Shown here: in pieces, positions 42,501 through 51,256 of the stretch
Position numbering within the stretch: the first letter of the stretch is position 1
Layout of the letters: the number at the start of each line of letters is the position of its first letter
DNA from: CADCVW01 sp964251385
GTDB taxonomy: Bacteria; Pseudomonadota; Alphaproteobacteria; Sphingomonadales; Sphingomonadaceae
Assembly (NCBI GenBank): GCA_964251385.1
Contig: CAXUJK010000001.1
Span: 1,178,001 to 1,242,000, forward strand
Length of the DNA: 64,000 nucleotides
Reading direction: 5' to 3'
Made by a program: the position numbers and the translations under genes
The notes under the pieces: generated by a model
Database searches by the model: none
Told to the model about the DNA's origin: nothing
Seen by the model: only the letters and a program-made list of their open reading frames with translations

Positions 42501-43254
42501 GATCATCCCGTGCCTCGACGTGCGCGACGGGCGTGTCGTCAAAGGCGTGCAGTTCCGCGACCACCGCGATGTGGGCGACATCGTCGAACATGCGCTGCGC
42601 TATCGCGACGAGGGCGCGGACGAGCTCGTCTTCTACGACATCACGGCCAGCGCCGAAGGCCGCGGCCTCGATACCGACTGGGTGACGCGCATCGCCCGCA
42701 TGATCGACATTCCGTTCTGCGTCGCGGGCGGCATCCGCACGCGAGATCAAGCCGCCGCCTGCCTCGACGCGGGCGCGGACAAGGTGTCGATCAACTCCCC
42801 CGCGATCGAACGGCCGGAGCTGATCGCCGAGCTCGCCAAGGATTTCGGCAGCCAGTGCGTCGTCCTCGGCATCGACAGCTTCAGCCAGGACGGCGACTAC
42901 TACGTCCATCAATATACCGGCAGCGTCGACAAGACCCGCGATACGGGTCTGCGCACGCTCGACTGGGCACGCGAAGCCACGGCACGCGGCGCGGGCGAGA
43001 TCGTGCTCAATTGCATGCGCCGCGACGGGGTGCGCACCGGCTACGACGTCGCGCACTGCGCGGCCGTCGTGGACGCCACGACCGTTCCCGTCATCGCGTC
43101 GGGCGGCGCGGGTGCGCCCGAACATTTTCGCGATGTCTTCGATGAGGCCAAGGTCAGCGGCGCGCTCGCCGCGACCGTGTTCCACGATCGGATCGTCGCC
43201 ATCCCCGATCTGAAGGAGTATCTGTCATCGCACGGGATCGAAATGCGACGCTGA
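42487..43254 (+). CDS. hisF: imidazole glycerol phosphate synthase, cyclase subunit
   Basis: TIM-barrel cyclase joining PRFAR with ammonia from HisH to give IGP and AICAR (step 5). 255 residues. It opens RRIIPCLDVRDGRVVKGVQF with the catalytic Asp in CLDVRDG; the second catalytic Asp is in NCMRRDGVRTGYD, and FYDITASAEGR and ASGGAGAPEHFRD are phosphate sites. The start ATG lies inside hisA by 14 bases. Confidence 0.97.
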   Translation: MPARRIIPCLDVRDGRVVKGVQFRDHRDVGDIVEHALRYRDEGADELVFYDITASAEGRGLDTDWVTRIARMIDIPFCVAGGIRTRDQAAACLDAGADKVSINSPAIERPELIAELAKDFGSQCVVLGIDSFSQDGDYYVHQYTGSVDKTRDTGLRTLDWAREATARGAGEIVLNCMRRDGVRTGYDVAHCAAVVDATTVPVIASGGAGAPEHFRDVFDEAKVSGALAATVFHDRIVAIPDLKEYLSSHGIEMRR

Positions 43255-43265
43255 GCGCAGCCGAC

Positions 43266-43862
43266 ATGAACGCGCTCGCGTGGGACAAGATGGATGGTCT
43301 CTTCCCCACCGTCGTGCAGGACGCGGACACGGGGCAGGTGCTGATGCTCGGCTACATGAACCGCGAGGCGCTGGAGGCGACGCTCGGCACTGGCTTCGCG
43401 ACCTTCTACAGCCGATCGAAGTCGCGGCTGTGGGAGAAGGGGGAGACGAGCGGCAACCGCCTGTCCGTGAGGGGCGTATTCGCCGACTGCGACGACGACG
43501 CGCTTCTCGTCCGCGCGGTGCCCGCCGGTCCGACCTGCCACCTGGGCACGACAAGCTGCTTTTCGGAATCCGGGCCGGACGGGGTCGGCTTTCTGGCCCA
43601 CCTCGCCCGCATCGTCCACGACAGGGCCGCGGCCGGGGGCGAGGCCAGCTACACCGCTCGCCTGCTCTCCGAAGGATTGCCCAAGATCGCGCAGAAGGTC
43701 GGCGAGGAAGGGGTCGAAGTCGCCCTCGCCGCCGTCGCCCGCGACCGCGACGGCTGCATCGAGGAGACGGCGGACCTGGCCTACCACCTCGCGGTGCTGA
43801 TGGAGGCGCGGGGGTACGACTGGCGCGACGTGGCACGCGTGCTGGAGGCGCGGCACCGTTAG
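43266..43862 (+). CDS. hisIE: bifunctional phosphoribosyl-AMP cyclohydrolase / phosphoribosyl-ATP pyrophosphatase
   Basis: Steps 2 and 3 of histidine synthesis in one 198-residue protein. Residues 1 to about 105 are HisI (LPTVVQDADTGQVLMLGYMN as FPTVVQDADTGQVLMLGYMN, SRSKSRLWEKGETSGN, and DCDDDALLV, with zinc cysteines in TCHLGTTSCF). The C-terminal half is HisE, with GLPKIAQKVGEEGVEVALAA and ETADLAYHLAVLMEARG. The HisIE fusion is the enterobacterial arrangement; many alphaproteobacteria keep hisE separate. Its stop overlaps the convergent hisN stop by four bases. Confidence 0.95.
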   Translation: MNALAWDKMDGLFPTVVQDADTGQVLMLGYMNREALEATLGTGFATFYSRSKSRLWEKGETSGNRLSVRGVFADCDDDALLVRAVPAGPTCHLGTTSCFSESGPDGVGFLAHLARIVHDRAAAGGEASYTARLLSEGLPKIAQKVGEEGVEVALAAVARDRDGCIEETADLAYHLAVLMEARGYDWRDVARVLEARHR

Positions 43863-44629
43863 GCGTTCAGCAGCGCGATCACATCCTTGAACAATTCCGG
43901 GGAGGCCGCGGCCACGATCCGCCCGGCAGTGTAGTTATCGCCGCCAAGCCAATCCCCGATCGTCCCGCCCGCCCCGCGTACCACGGGGACGAGCGACATG
44001 AGGTCGAACGGTTTCAGCCCGGCCTCGACGACGACGTCGATCGTGCCCGCCGCCAGCCGGGCGTAGGCGTAGCCGTCATGGCCGAAGCGAACGACGCGGG
44101 CCGCGGCCCGGACGCGCGCGAACGCGTCGGCGTCGGCGCCGACGAACAGTGCCGGATCGGTGCTCGCCAGCCGCGCTTCCGCAAGCGTCGTGCACCCGCT
44201 CGTCGCCACCGAGTCGCCGTTCAGCGTCGCGGCATCGCCGAACCCTACATAGCGCTCGTCCAGCCGCGGCGCGTCGATCACGCCCACGGCGGGCGCGCCG
44301 CCATCCACCAGAGCGATTAACGTGGTCCAGGTCGGCAGCCCGCACAGGAAAGACCGCGTCCCGTCGATCGGGTCGAGGCTCCAGACCAGGCCGTTCGCGG
44401 ATGGCTGATCCGCCATCTCTTCGCCCGCGATACCGTGATCCGGGTAGGTTTCCCGGATCATCGCGCGCATCGCTCGTTCGGCGGCGATGTCCGCGTCTGT
44501 CACCGGGTCCCATTCGCCCACGCGCCCCTTGTTCCGCGACGACCCCGCGTCACGCGCGCGCGCCAGCGTCTCCACCCGTGCCGCATCGGCCAGCCGACAG
44601 GCGAAGCGCGCATATTCGTCGAGGTTCAT
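43859..44629 (-). CDS. hisN: histidinol-phosphatase, inositol-monophosphatase family
   Basis: Removes phosphate from histidinol phosphate (step 8), which the HisB here cannot do. 256 residues. Metal and catalytic motifs of the IMPase family are present: DPVTDADIAAERAM, IAGEEMAD, WSLDPIDGTRSFLCGLPTWT and the C-terminal GLKPFDLMSLVPVVRGAGG. HisN rather than plain IMPase is suggested by position, end to end with hisIE (four-base convergent overlap); a general inositol- or sugar-phosphatase role cannot be excluded. The start ATG 44629 faces the SPFH gene across 60 bases. Confidence 0.85.
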   Translation of the reverse strand: MNLDEYARFACRLADAARVETLARARDAGSSRNKGRVGEWDPVTDADIAAERAMRAMIRETYPDHGIAGEEMADQPSANGLVWSLDPIDGTRSFLCGLPTWTTLIALVDGGAPAVGVIDAPRLDERYVGFGDAATLNGDSVATSGCTTLAEARLASTDPALFVGADADAFARVRAAARVVRFGHDGYAYARLAAGTIDVVVEAGLKPFDLMSLVPVVRGAGGTIGDWLGGDNYTAGRIVAAASPELFKDVIALLNA

Positions 44630-44657
44630 CGAATTTCGTTTCCTTGAAGGCGCAACT

Positions 44658-44675
44658 GCCTTATTCGGGTAAGGC
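44658..44675. promoter_or_regulatory. inverted repeat GCCTTA-N6-TAAGGC before the SPFH gene
   Basis: Perfect 6-bp arms directly before the AGGAGG ribosome site (44678-44683) in the 60-bp gap between hisN and the SPFH gene. It could be an operator or a short hairpin limiting initiation. Confidence 0.35.
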
Positions 44676-44689
44676 ACAGGAGGGTTCGC

Positions 44690-45679
44690 ATGGCCATTCT
44701 CGATTTTCTGAAGTCGCCGTTCGTAGACGTCATCGACTGGACGGAGGAGCCGGGGCAGCTCGCGATCCGCTATCCGTTCAACGGGCGCGAGATCAAGAAC
44801 GGCGCGCAGCTGACTGTACGCGAGGGCCAGCGCGCGGTGTTCATCGACGAGGGGCAGATGGGTGACATGTTCGGTCCCGGCCAGCACACGCTCGACACGC
44901 AGACGCTGCCGCTGCTCACCGCGATCCAGAACTGGGACAAGGGGTTCCAGTCCCCTTTCAAGTCCGACATCTACTTCTTCACGCAGAAGGAGCAGATCAA
45001 CCAGAAGTGGGGCACCGCGCAGCCCGTCACCATCCGCGACGCGGAACTGGGGCCGATCCGCGTGCGCGCATTCGGAAGCTATTCGTTTCGGATCAGTGAG
45101 GTGTCTGCCTTCGCGTCGACGCTGATGGGGACCTTGGAAGAGCTGTCCGTGCACGACATCGAGCCGCAGCTGCGTGGCGCGATCGCGACCGCGCTGGCCA
45201 CTGGCCTGGGAAGCGGGACGACCAAGTTCCTCGATCTCGCCGCGAGCCAGACCGCGCTGTCGGAAGCCTTGAAGACGGCGGTGACTCCGGCGTTCGCGCA
45301 GTGGGGTCTGGAGGTCCGCTCCTTCTTCGTCGAAAGCCTGTCGCTTCCCGAGGAAGTCCAAAAATATCTCGACAAGTCGAGTTCGATGCGTGTGCTGGGC
45401 GACATGGACAATTATGCCAAGTTCCAGTCGGCGGACGCGATCTCGATCGCGGCGGCCAATCCGGGCGGCGTCGCGGGCATCGGCGCGGGCTTGGCCGCGG
45501 GCGCGGTGATCGGACAGACAATGGGTGCGGGGCTTGGGGGCGCGGGTGCGAGTGCTGCGACGCCGGGCGTCGATCCGTTCGAGCAGGTGGAGAAGCTCCA
45601 CAAGCTGCTAACGATGGGCGCGATCGACCAGGCCGAGTTCGACACGAAGAAGGCCGAGCTCCTGGGCCGCATCCGCTAG
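44690..45679 (+). CDS. SPFH-domain (virion-core-like) protein with SHOCT tail
   Basis: A 329-residue band-7/SPFH protein of the YdjI/virion-core-protein-like group. It starts MAILDFLKSPFVDVIDWTEE and has the group signature TVREGQRAVFIDEGQMGDMF and DIYFFTQKEQINQKWGT in the N-terminal third. The SPFH core runs to about 235, followed by a glycine/alanine-rich hydrophobic patch (GVAGIGAGLAAGAVIGQTMG). The end, EQVEKLHKLLTMGAIDQAEFDTKKAELLGRIR, is a SHOCT oligomerisation motif. A perfect AGGAGG precedes the ATG. It is the first of nine closely packed genes. Such proteins organise membrane scaffolds; the exact role is unknown. Confidence 0.88.
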   Translation: MAILDFLKSPFVDVIDWTEEPGQLAIRYPFNGREIKNGAQLTVREGQRAVFIDEGQMGDMFGPGQHTLDTQTLPLLTAIQNWDKGFQSPFKSDIYFFTQKEQINQKWGTAQPVTIRDAELGPIRVRAFGSYSFRISEVSAFASTLMGTLEELSVHDIEPQLRGAIATALATGLGSGTTKFLDLAASQTALSEALKTAVTPAFAQWGLEVRSFFVESLSLPEEVQKYLDKSSSMRVLGDMDNYAKFQSADAISIAAANPGGVAGIGAGLAAGAVIGQTMGAGLGGAGASAATPGVDPFEQVEKLHKLLTMGAIDQAEFDTKKAELLGRIR

Positions 45680-45683
45680 GGCG

Positions 45684-46349
45684 ATGCGCGTCGCCTGCCC
45701 GAACTGCGGCTCGGAGGTCTTGTTCCGCTCGCCCGCGCTTCCCGTGCGGGTGTGCGACTATTGCCGCACGTCCGTGATGCGCATCGACGACGGCGTGCGT
45801 GCGATGGGCGAGGCGGCGGTGCTGCCTTTCGATGTCAGCCCCATCCAGATCGGCACGCGCGGAACCTTCGCGAAAAGCAACTTCGACGTGATCGGCCGCG
45901 TGCGTTGGGGTTGGGACGCGGGGTCTTGGAACGAGTGGCTGCTGCTGTTTAGCGACGGCACGAACGGCTGGCTCGGCGACGCGATGGGGCAGTTTTCGGT
46001 GCTGCGCGCGCGGGCGCTGGATAGCGTGAACGATCGCGCGATCTCCGCGCTTGCCCGCGGCGATCATGTTCCGGTCGGCAGCGAAGCGATCATCGACGGC
46101 GAGAGCTTCGTCGTCGCCGACAACCGCAAGGCGCAGTGCATCGCGGCCGAGGGCGAGCTCCCCTTCGTCGCGCCCGCGGGGTGGACCGTGCGCTCGGTCG
46201 ACTTCCGCTCCAATTCGGGCGCGGCGGCCACCTTTCAGCGGGACGGCGAACAGTCGGACCTTTATGTCGGCGCTTACGTGACGCTCGCCGAACTCAGCCC
46301 TCGCGACCTTCGGGCGATCGACGGCTGGGCCATGCCCGCCGCCGCGTAG
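45684..46349 (+). CDS. DUF4178 protein with N-terminal zinc ribbon
   Basis: A 221-residue protein. Residues 4-30 form a zinc ribbon, CPNCGSEVLF then CDYCRTSV. One DUF4178 domain follows (about 45-195) with IGTRGTFAKSNFDVIGRVRW and SWNEWLLLFSDGTNGWLGDA, the conserved small beta-rich fold. No membrane segment. It is four bases after the SPFH gene, and the next gene encodes a second DUF4178 protein, so both probably act together at the membrane. Function unknown. Confidence 0.85.
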   Translation: MRVACPNCGSEVLFRSPALPVRVCDYCRTSVMRIDDGVRAMGEAAVLPFDVSPIQIGTRGTFAKSNFDVIGRVRWGWDAGSWNEWLLLFSDGTNGWLGDAMGQFSVLRARALDSVNDRAISALARGDHVPVGSEAIIDGESFVVADNRKAQCIAAEGELPFVAPAGWTVRSVDFRSNSGAAATFQRDGEQSDLYVGAYVTLAELSPRDLRAIDGWAMPAAA

Positions 46350-47702
46350 GTGGCGACGCAAACGCTTCCGAGCGCCGCCGCCGCGCCTGCGGTGAAGCCG
46401 CTCACCTGCCCCAATTGCGGCGGCACGATCGAACTGCGCGCCGCCGGCTACACCGTTACCGTCGTGTGCATGTATTGCTCCAGCGTCGTCGACGTCGCCG
46501 ATTCCGACGCCAAGATCATCGCGGCCTACAATCAGGCCGCGGGCGAACTCGAGATCCCGCTCGGCACGCGCGGTACGCTCGACCGCGTGGAATGGGAAGC
46601 GATCGGCTATCTCGCGCGGTCGGAAAACGGGACCTATCCGTGGGAAGAGTACCTGCTCTTCAACCCATATCGCGGCTACCGCTTCCTTATTACCGACGGC
46701 CGCGGGTGGAGTTTGGGGGAGCAGCTCGTTCAAACCCCCGACGTGGCGAACGGGGGCATGCGGATCGACGGCAGGGTGTATGAACCCTTCTTCGCGCTCG
46801 GCCGCGCGCAAGTCGATTACGTGCTCGGCGAATTCTACTGGCGGGTGGAGCGCGGCGAGCAGGTCGAGACGGCGGATTACGTCCGCCCGGGCGCGATGCT
46901 GTCGTGGGAACGCAACGTATCCGAACAAAGCTGGACCTTGTCCAAGCTCCTCGACCCGCGCGAGGTGTCGGAAGCGTTCGGGGTGGGCCCGCCCCCCAAG
47001 TCGTCGCCGCCGCTGCCGCACCAGCCATCGCCGCATGGTCGCACGCTGCGCAGCTTCGGGTGGGCGGCGGCGCTCGCGGTCGCGGCCTTGTTCGTCATGC
47101 AGTTCCTGTTTTCAGGAAACGCCGAGTTGCTGACACGCGACATCACCATCCGCACGGACGGGCAGGACCAGAGCGTCACGCTCGGCCCGATCGCGCTCAA
47201 TCGCGCGTACCAGGCGGTGACGGTGCGCGCCGAAGCGCCCGGCCTCGACAACGCCTGGGTCGAGTTCGGCTACGGGCTCGTCGACCGCGCGAAGGGGACG
47301 GCGTACGAGGCGACCGACATCGCCGAGCGCTACTCCGGGTCGGACTCCGATGGAGCGTGGAGCGAGGGCAGCCGTTCGGGCTCGGTCAAGTTCGCGGGCG
47401 TTCCGGCGGGCGAATACGACCTTGTCGTCAATTTGTCGGGCAACAACTGGACGGGAGCGCCCACGAACACGGCGACCTCCATCTTCGGCACCGCGCCGGC
47501 AGCGGCTTCGCCGTCGGATCAGGTCGTGCGGATCGTGGTATCGCGAAGCGGAGCCTTTTTCTCCAACTTCGTGCTGGCCGCGTTCCTGATCCTGTTGCCG
47601 CTGCTGTGGGTCCTCCTGCGGCACGCGAGCTTCGAGACATCCCGAAAAGCGCAGAGTGATTTCGCCAGTACCGACGACGATGACGAGGACGACGACGAAT
47701 GA
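46350..47702 (+). CDS. DUF4178 membrane protein with zinc ribbon
   Basis: A 450-residue relative of the preceding gene. The zinc ribbon is CPNCGGTIEL with CMYCSSVVDV (residues about 19-45); the DUF4178 core includes IPLGTRGTLDRVEWEAIGYL, WEEYLLFNPYRGYRFLITDG and FYWRVERGEQVETADYV. Two membrane segments, about 236-252 (WAAALAVAALFVMQFLF) and 400-420 (FFSNFVLAAFLILLPLLWVL), bracket a periplasmic beta domain. It ends in an acidic tail, DDDDEDDDE. The GTG start at 46350 directly follows the previous stop with no spacer. Confidence 0.85.
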   Translation: MATQTLPSAAAAPAVKPLTCPNCGGTIELRAAGYTVTVVCMYCSSVVDVADSDAKIIAAYNQAAGELEIPLGTRGTLDRVEWEAIGYLARSENGTYPWEEYLLFNPYRGYRFLITDGRGWSLGEQLVQTPDVANGGMRIDGRVYEPFFALGRAQVDYVLGEFYWRVERGEQVETADYVRPGAMLSWERNVSEQSWTLSKLLDPREVSEAFGVGPPPKSSPPLPHQPSPHGRTLRSFGWAAALAVAALFVMQFLFSGNAELLTRDITIRTDGQDQSVTLGPIALNRAYQAVTVRAEAPGLDNAWVEFGYGLVDRAKGTAYEATDIAERYSGSDSDGAWSEGSRSGSVKFAGVPAGEYDLVVNLSGNNWTGAPTNTATSIFGTAPAAASPSDQVVRIVVSRSGAFFSNFVLAAFLILLPLLWVLLRHASFETSRKAQSDFASTDDDDEDDDE

Positions 47703-47872
47703 GCACCAAGACCTTCGTCTACGCCGCATGGTGCCTGCTCGTCGCGGGCGGATTCCTTGGCGCTACCGCATTCGCGTGGTCGCCGTTCGCTGAAGGGCGG
47801 CGCGCGACGGCGGGCCAGTACCGCGGGGGCGGCTATGTCGGCGGTGTCTACGTCGGGCCGCGCCACAAATAA
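47699..47872 (+). CDS. 57-residue membrane or exported peptide
   Basis: A short gene joined to the preceding one by ATGA. Its product starts MSTKTFVYAAWCLLVAGGFL and continues GATAFAWSPFAEGRRA, one hydrophobic segment, then a basic glycine/tyrosine-rich tail QYRGGGYVGGVYVGPRHK. The overlap and codon use support it as real. The first 27 residues could be a signal peptide or a membrane anchor. I do not recognise the family. It could belong to the SPFH/DUF4178 assembly. Confidence 0.7.
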   Translation: MSTKTFVYAAWCLLVAGGFLGATAFAWSPFAEGRRATAGQYRGGGYVGGVYVGPRHK

Positions 47873-47897
47873 TGATGGACCATCAGGGAGACACGAC

Positions 47898-48116
47898 ATG
47901 GACATGACGACGGGCTTGAACGCGCTGGTGAGTTCGCTGGTCTACTCCGCGCTCGGCATCCTGGCGTTCGTCATCGGGTTCGTCGTCCTCGACCTGCTGA
48001 CGCCGGGCAAATTGTGGCAGGAAATAAACGAAAAGCAGAACACGGCCGTCGCGATCTTCGCGGGTGCGGTGGCGATCGGCTTGGCCATCATCGTCGCCGC
48101 CGCCATACATGGGTGA
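47898..48116 (+). CDS. DUF350 family membrane protein
   Basis: A 72-residue two-helix membrane protein of the DUF350 (YjfL-like) family. Helices are SLVYSALGILAFVIGFVVLD (about 12-31) and AVAIFAGAVAIGLAIIVAAA (about 50-69), with the conserved link LLTPGKLWQEINEKQNTAVA between them. AGGGAG lies seven to eight bases before ATG 47898. E. coli yjfL is in a locus with PspA-like and glutathionylspermidine-synthase-like genes, which parallels the polyamine genes here. It overlaps the next gene by eight bases. Confidence 0.85.
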   Translation: MDMTTGLNALVSSLVYSALGILAFVIGFVVLDLLTPGKLWQEINEKQNTAVAIFAGAVAIGLAIIVAAAIHG

Positions 48117-49650
48117 TCTGTCGCAGACGCTTGAAGCCCCTAGGGCCAAGGCGTCCGCACCTGCATTAGCGCTTCTCGCGTCCGCGTTCGTTGTCGCGAC
48201 GTGCGGCCTCGTCTACGAATTGCTGGCCTCGACGCTTGCCAGCTACCTGCTCGGCGACAGCGTCACGCAGTTCTCGACCGTCATCGGTGCGTATCTGTTC
48301 GCGATGGGGATCGGCAGCTGGTTTTCGCGGTACGTCCGACGCGACGAGCTGCGCCTGTTCGTCCGCGTCGAACTGCTTATCGCGCTGATCGGCGGGTGTT
48401 CTGCGGCGGCGTTGTTCGTGCTGTTCCCCGTCATCGACCATTTTCGGGTCGCGCTGTACGGCATCGTGCTCGCGATCGGGTTTTTGGTGGGACTCGAAAT
48501 CCCGCTCCTCATGCGCATCCTGCGCGGCAATTTCGACTTTCGCGAGGTCGTGTCGACCGTGCTGACGTTCGACTATGTCGGCGCGCTCGCCGCCTCGCTG
48601 CTCTTCCCGCTGATCCTGATGCCGCATCTGGGCATGATCCGCACGGGCTTCCTGTTCGGGCTCGCCAATGCCGCGGTCGCGCTGGCGCTGCTGATCGTGC
48701 TCAAGCGCCGCGATCTGCGCGCGGAGACCGCGGCCACGGTCGCGATCCTCGTCCTGCTCGCCGCCGGCTTCGTCGCCTCCGAACGGCTGCAGCGCTGGGG
48801 CGAGGTCGCGGCCTACGACGAGCCCGTCCTATATGCCACGTCCACCCCCTTCCAGCGTATCGTGCTCACCCGACGCGGAGACGACCTGCGGCTGTTCCTC
48901 AACGGAAACCTGCAATTTTCCTCGCGCGACGAGTACCGGTATCATGAGGCGTTGGTGCATCCCGCGATGGGGCGTGTCGCCGACCCGGCGCGGGTCCTCA
49001 TCCTGGGCGGCGGCGACGGCTTGGCCGCGCGCGAAGTCCTTCGACATTCCGGCGTGCGCAGCGTCACGCTGGTCGATCTCGACCCCGCCATGACCCGCCT
49101 GTTCGCGCGTACCCCGACGCTGGCCGCGCTAAACGCAGGCGCGCTCTCCGATCCACGCGTCCAAGTCGTCAACGCGGACGCGTTCCGCTGGGCACGGGAG
49201 GCGCGGGGCACGTACGACGCGGTCATCGTCGACTTTCCCGATCCCGTCGATTTCTCGGTGGGCAAACTCTACACCACCAGCTTCTACCGCGAGTTGCGCC
49301 GTCTGCTCGCGCCGGGAGCGGTCGCGTCGATCCAGAGCACGTCGCCGCTCGTTGCCCCGGGCGCATTCTGGACCGTGGCCGCGACGCTGGAAGCATCGGG
49401 GCTGAACGTCCGTCCGTACCACGCTTACGTGCCGAGTTTCGGAGAATGGGGTTTCGTGCTCGCCTCCGCCGATCCGATCGCGCAAGCCGTCGACATCCTG
49501 CCCGGCAACCGCTTCCTTACTCCCGCCGTCGCCTCACGCGCGTTCGACTTTCCGCCGGACATGGCACAGCGGCAAATGCCCCCGAACCGGCTCGACAATC
49601 AGGCGCTCGTTCGCGTCTTCGACGCCGAATGGTCGAAATATGAAGGCTAG
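48109..49650 (+). CDS. membrane-embedded spermidine synthase-like aminopropyltransferase
   Basis: A 513-residue fusion of seven membrane helices (residues about 15-220) and a C-terminal polyamine aminopropyltransferase domain. The domain opens YDEPVLYATSTPFQRIVL, has NGNLQFSSRDEYRYHEALVH, the decarboxylated-SAM site LILGGGDGLAAREVLRHSGV and the acidic VDLDP, then VIVDFPDPVDFSVGKLYTTS. The layout matches bacterial membrane SpeE paralogues. Together with the SpeD gene three genes on it could make an aminopropyl product at the membrane. Acceptor amine unknown. ATG 48109 overlaps DUF350 by eight bases. Confidence 0.88.
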   Translation: MGDLSQTLEAPRAKASAPALALLASAFVVATCGLVYELLASTLASYLLGDSVTQFSTVIGAYLFAMGIGSWFSRYVRRDELRLFVRVELLIALIGGCSAAALFVLFPVIDHFRVALYGIVLAIGFLVGLEIPLLMRILRGNFDFREVVSTVLTFDYVGALAASLLFPLILMPHLGMIRTGFLFGLANAAVALALLIVLKRRDLRAETAATVAILVLLAAGFVASERLQRWGEVAAYDEPVLYATSTPFQRIVLTRRGDDLRLFLNGNLQFSSRDEYRYHEALVHPAMGRVADPARVLILGGGDGLAAREVLRHSGVRSVTLVDLDPAMTRLFARTPTLAALNAGALSDPRVQVVNADAFRWAREARGTYDAVIVDFPDPVDFSVGKLYTTSFYRELRRLLAPGAVASIQSTSPLVAPGAFWTVAATLEASGLNVRPYHAYVPSFGEWGFVLASADPIAQAVDILPGNRFLTPAVASRAFDFPPDMAQRQMPPNRLDNQALVRVFDAEWSKYEG

Positions 49651-51256
49651 CCGCCGCCATGTGCTGGCCGGGGCCGGCACGCTCGGCGTCGCGCTGACCG
49701 CGGGCGCGGGGTGGGCGCTGACGCACGAGGCCGCGCATGCGGGCACGCTTGCGGGCGCTGACATGGCGCGGGGGCATGCGTTGCGCGGCGGCGGCTTTCC
49801 CGCTCCCGCCGCGCACGAAGACGCCGGCGTCGTCATCGCGGGCGGTGGCATCGCCGGCCTGTCCGCCGCGTGGACGCTCGTCGACGCGGGGTTCCGCGAC
49901 TTCCGCCTGCTCGAACTGGAGGATAGAATCGGCGGCAGTGCGCGCGCGGGCCGCAACGCCGTCTCCGCCTATCCGCTCGGCGCGCATTACTTGCCTGTTC
50001 AAAACCGCGAGGCGCGCGCGCTTCGCCACATGCTCGGCAAGCTCCGCATGATCACCGGCGAAGACGGCGGCGCCCCCGTCTACGACCCGTACCAGCTCTG
50101 CGCCGACTCCCAGGAACGCCTGTACTGGCAGGGCAAGTGGCACGAAGGCCTCGTCCCACGCACCGGCCTCGACGCGGCGACGCGCGATCAGTTCGCCGCG
50201 TTCGAAGCGGCCATGACGGGCTTCTCCGCGCAGGTCGGCACCGACGGCAGGCCCGCTTTCGCCATCCCCCTCGCCTATAGTTCGCGGGACGAAGCCCTGC
50301 TCGCGCTCGACCGGGTCGGCTTCGGCGACTGGCTCGATTTGCAGGGCTTCCTTGCGCGGGCGCTCCGCTCCCACGTCCGCTACTGCACGCGCGACGATTA
50401 CGGGTGCGAGCCCGAAGACGTGTCCGCATGGGCCGGCATCCACTATTTCGCCGCGCGTCGCGGCTGGGCGGCCGGCGACACCGGCGACAACGTCCTCACA
50501 TGGCCCGAAGGGAACGCGCGCATCGCTTCGTCGATGGCGGCGTTTTTCGCGGACAAGATCGCGGGCGGGCGCATCGTCCACCGCGTCGCGCGTGACGGCG
50601 ATGGGGTGGTCGTCGACAGCTTCGATGTCGCCGCGAACCGGACGATCCGCACTCACGCCCGCGCGGCGATCCTTGCTATGCCGCATTTCGTCGCGAGCCG
50701 TGTCGCGCCGCAAGCCGCAGCCCCCGACCCGCGCTTCACCTATGCGCCGTGGATCGTCGCGAACGTCACCGTCGACCGGCTGCCGCAGGGGCGCGGCGTT
50801 CCGCTCGCATGGGACAACGTGTCCGCGACGAGCGATTCGCTCGGCTACGTCGTCGCCACGCACCAAGCGGCATCGCGCGCCGGAGCGTCCGTGCTGACCT
50901 GGTACATGCCGCTGTCGCGCATGGAGCCGGCTGCCGCGCGCCGCCTCATGGTGGATCGTCCGATTGCCGAATGGCAGCGCGAGGTGGCCGACGACCTGCT
51001 CCGCCTCCACCCCGAACTCGATGGGGCCATCCGGAGCATCGACGTCTGGCGCTGGGCCCATGCCATGGCGCGTCCCGTCCCCGGCTTCATCTGGGGTGCC
51101 GCGCAGCAGGCGCACGCGCGCGCGACGCCACCGATGTTCCTCGCGCACGCGGACTACAGTGGCCTGTCCGTCTTCGAGGAAGCGCATTATCACGGCACCG
51201 CCGCGGCCGAAGGCGCGATGCGGCACCTCGGCCACGCCCACGAGACGCTGCTGTGA
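49640..51256 (+). CDS. FAD-dependent amine-oxidase-like protein
   Basis: A 538-residue flavoprotein. The N-terminus MKASRRHVLAGAGTLGVALT has a twin-arginine-like SRRHVLAG signal, so it may be exported folded. The FAD Rossmann motif is VVIAGGGIAGLSAAWTLVDA (about 63-82), followed by LLELEDRIGGSARAG. The C-terminal FAD contact is near HYHGTAAAEGAMRHL. It resembles flavin amine oxidases and, given its neighbours, might oxidise a polyamine or polyamine conjugate; the substrate is not proven. It overlaps the preceding gene by 11 bases. Confidence 0.85.
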   Translation: MKASRRHVLAGAGTLGVALTAGAGWALTHEAAHAGTLAGADMARGHALRGGGFPAPAAHEDAGVVIAGGGIAGLSAAWTLVDAGFRDFRLLELEDRIGGSARAGRNAVSAYPLGAHYLPVQNREARALRHMLGKLRMITGEDGGAPVYDPYQLCADSQERLYWQGKWHEGLVPRTGLDAATRDQFAAFEAAMTGFSAQVGTDGRPAFAIPLAYSSRDEALLALDRVGFGDWLDLQGFLARALRSHVRYCTRDDYGCEPEDVSAWAGIHYFAARRGWAAGDTGDNVLTWPEGNARIASSMAAFFADKIAGGRIVHRVARDGDGVVVDSFDVAANRTIRTHARAAILAMPHFVASRVAPQAAAPDPRFTYAPWIVANVTVDRLPQGRGVPLAWDNVSATSDSLGYVVATHQAASRAGASVLTWYMPLSRMEPAAARRLMVDRPIAEWQREVADDLLRLHPELDGAIRSIDVWRWAHAMARPVPGFIWGAAQQAHARATPPMFLAHADYSGLSVFEEAHYHGTAAAEGAMRHLGHAHETLL

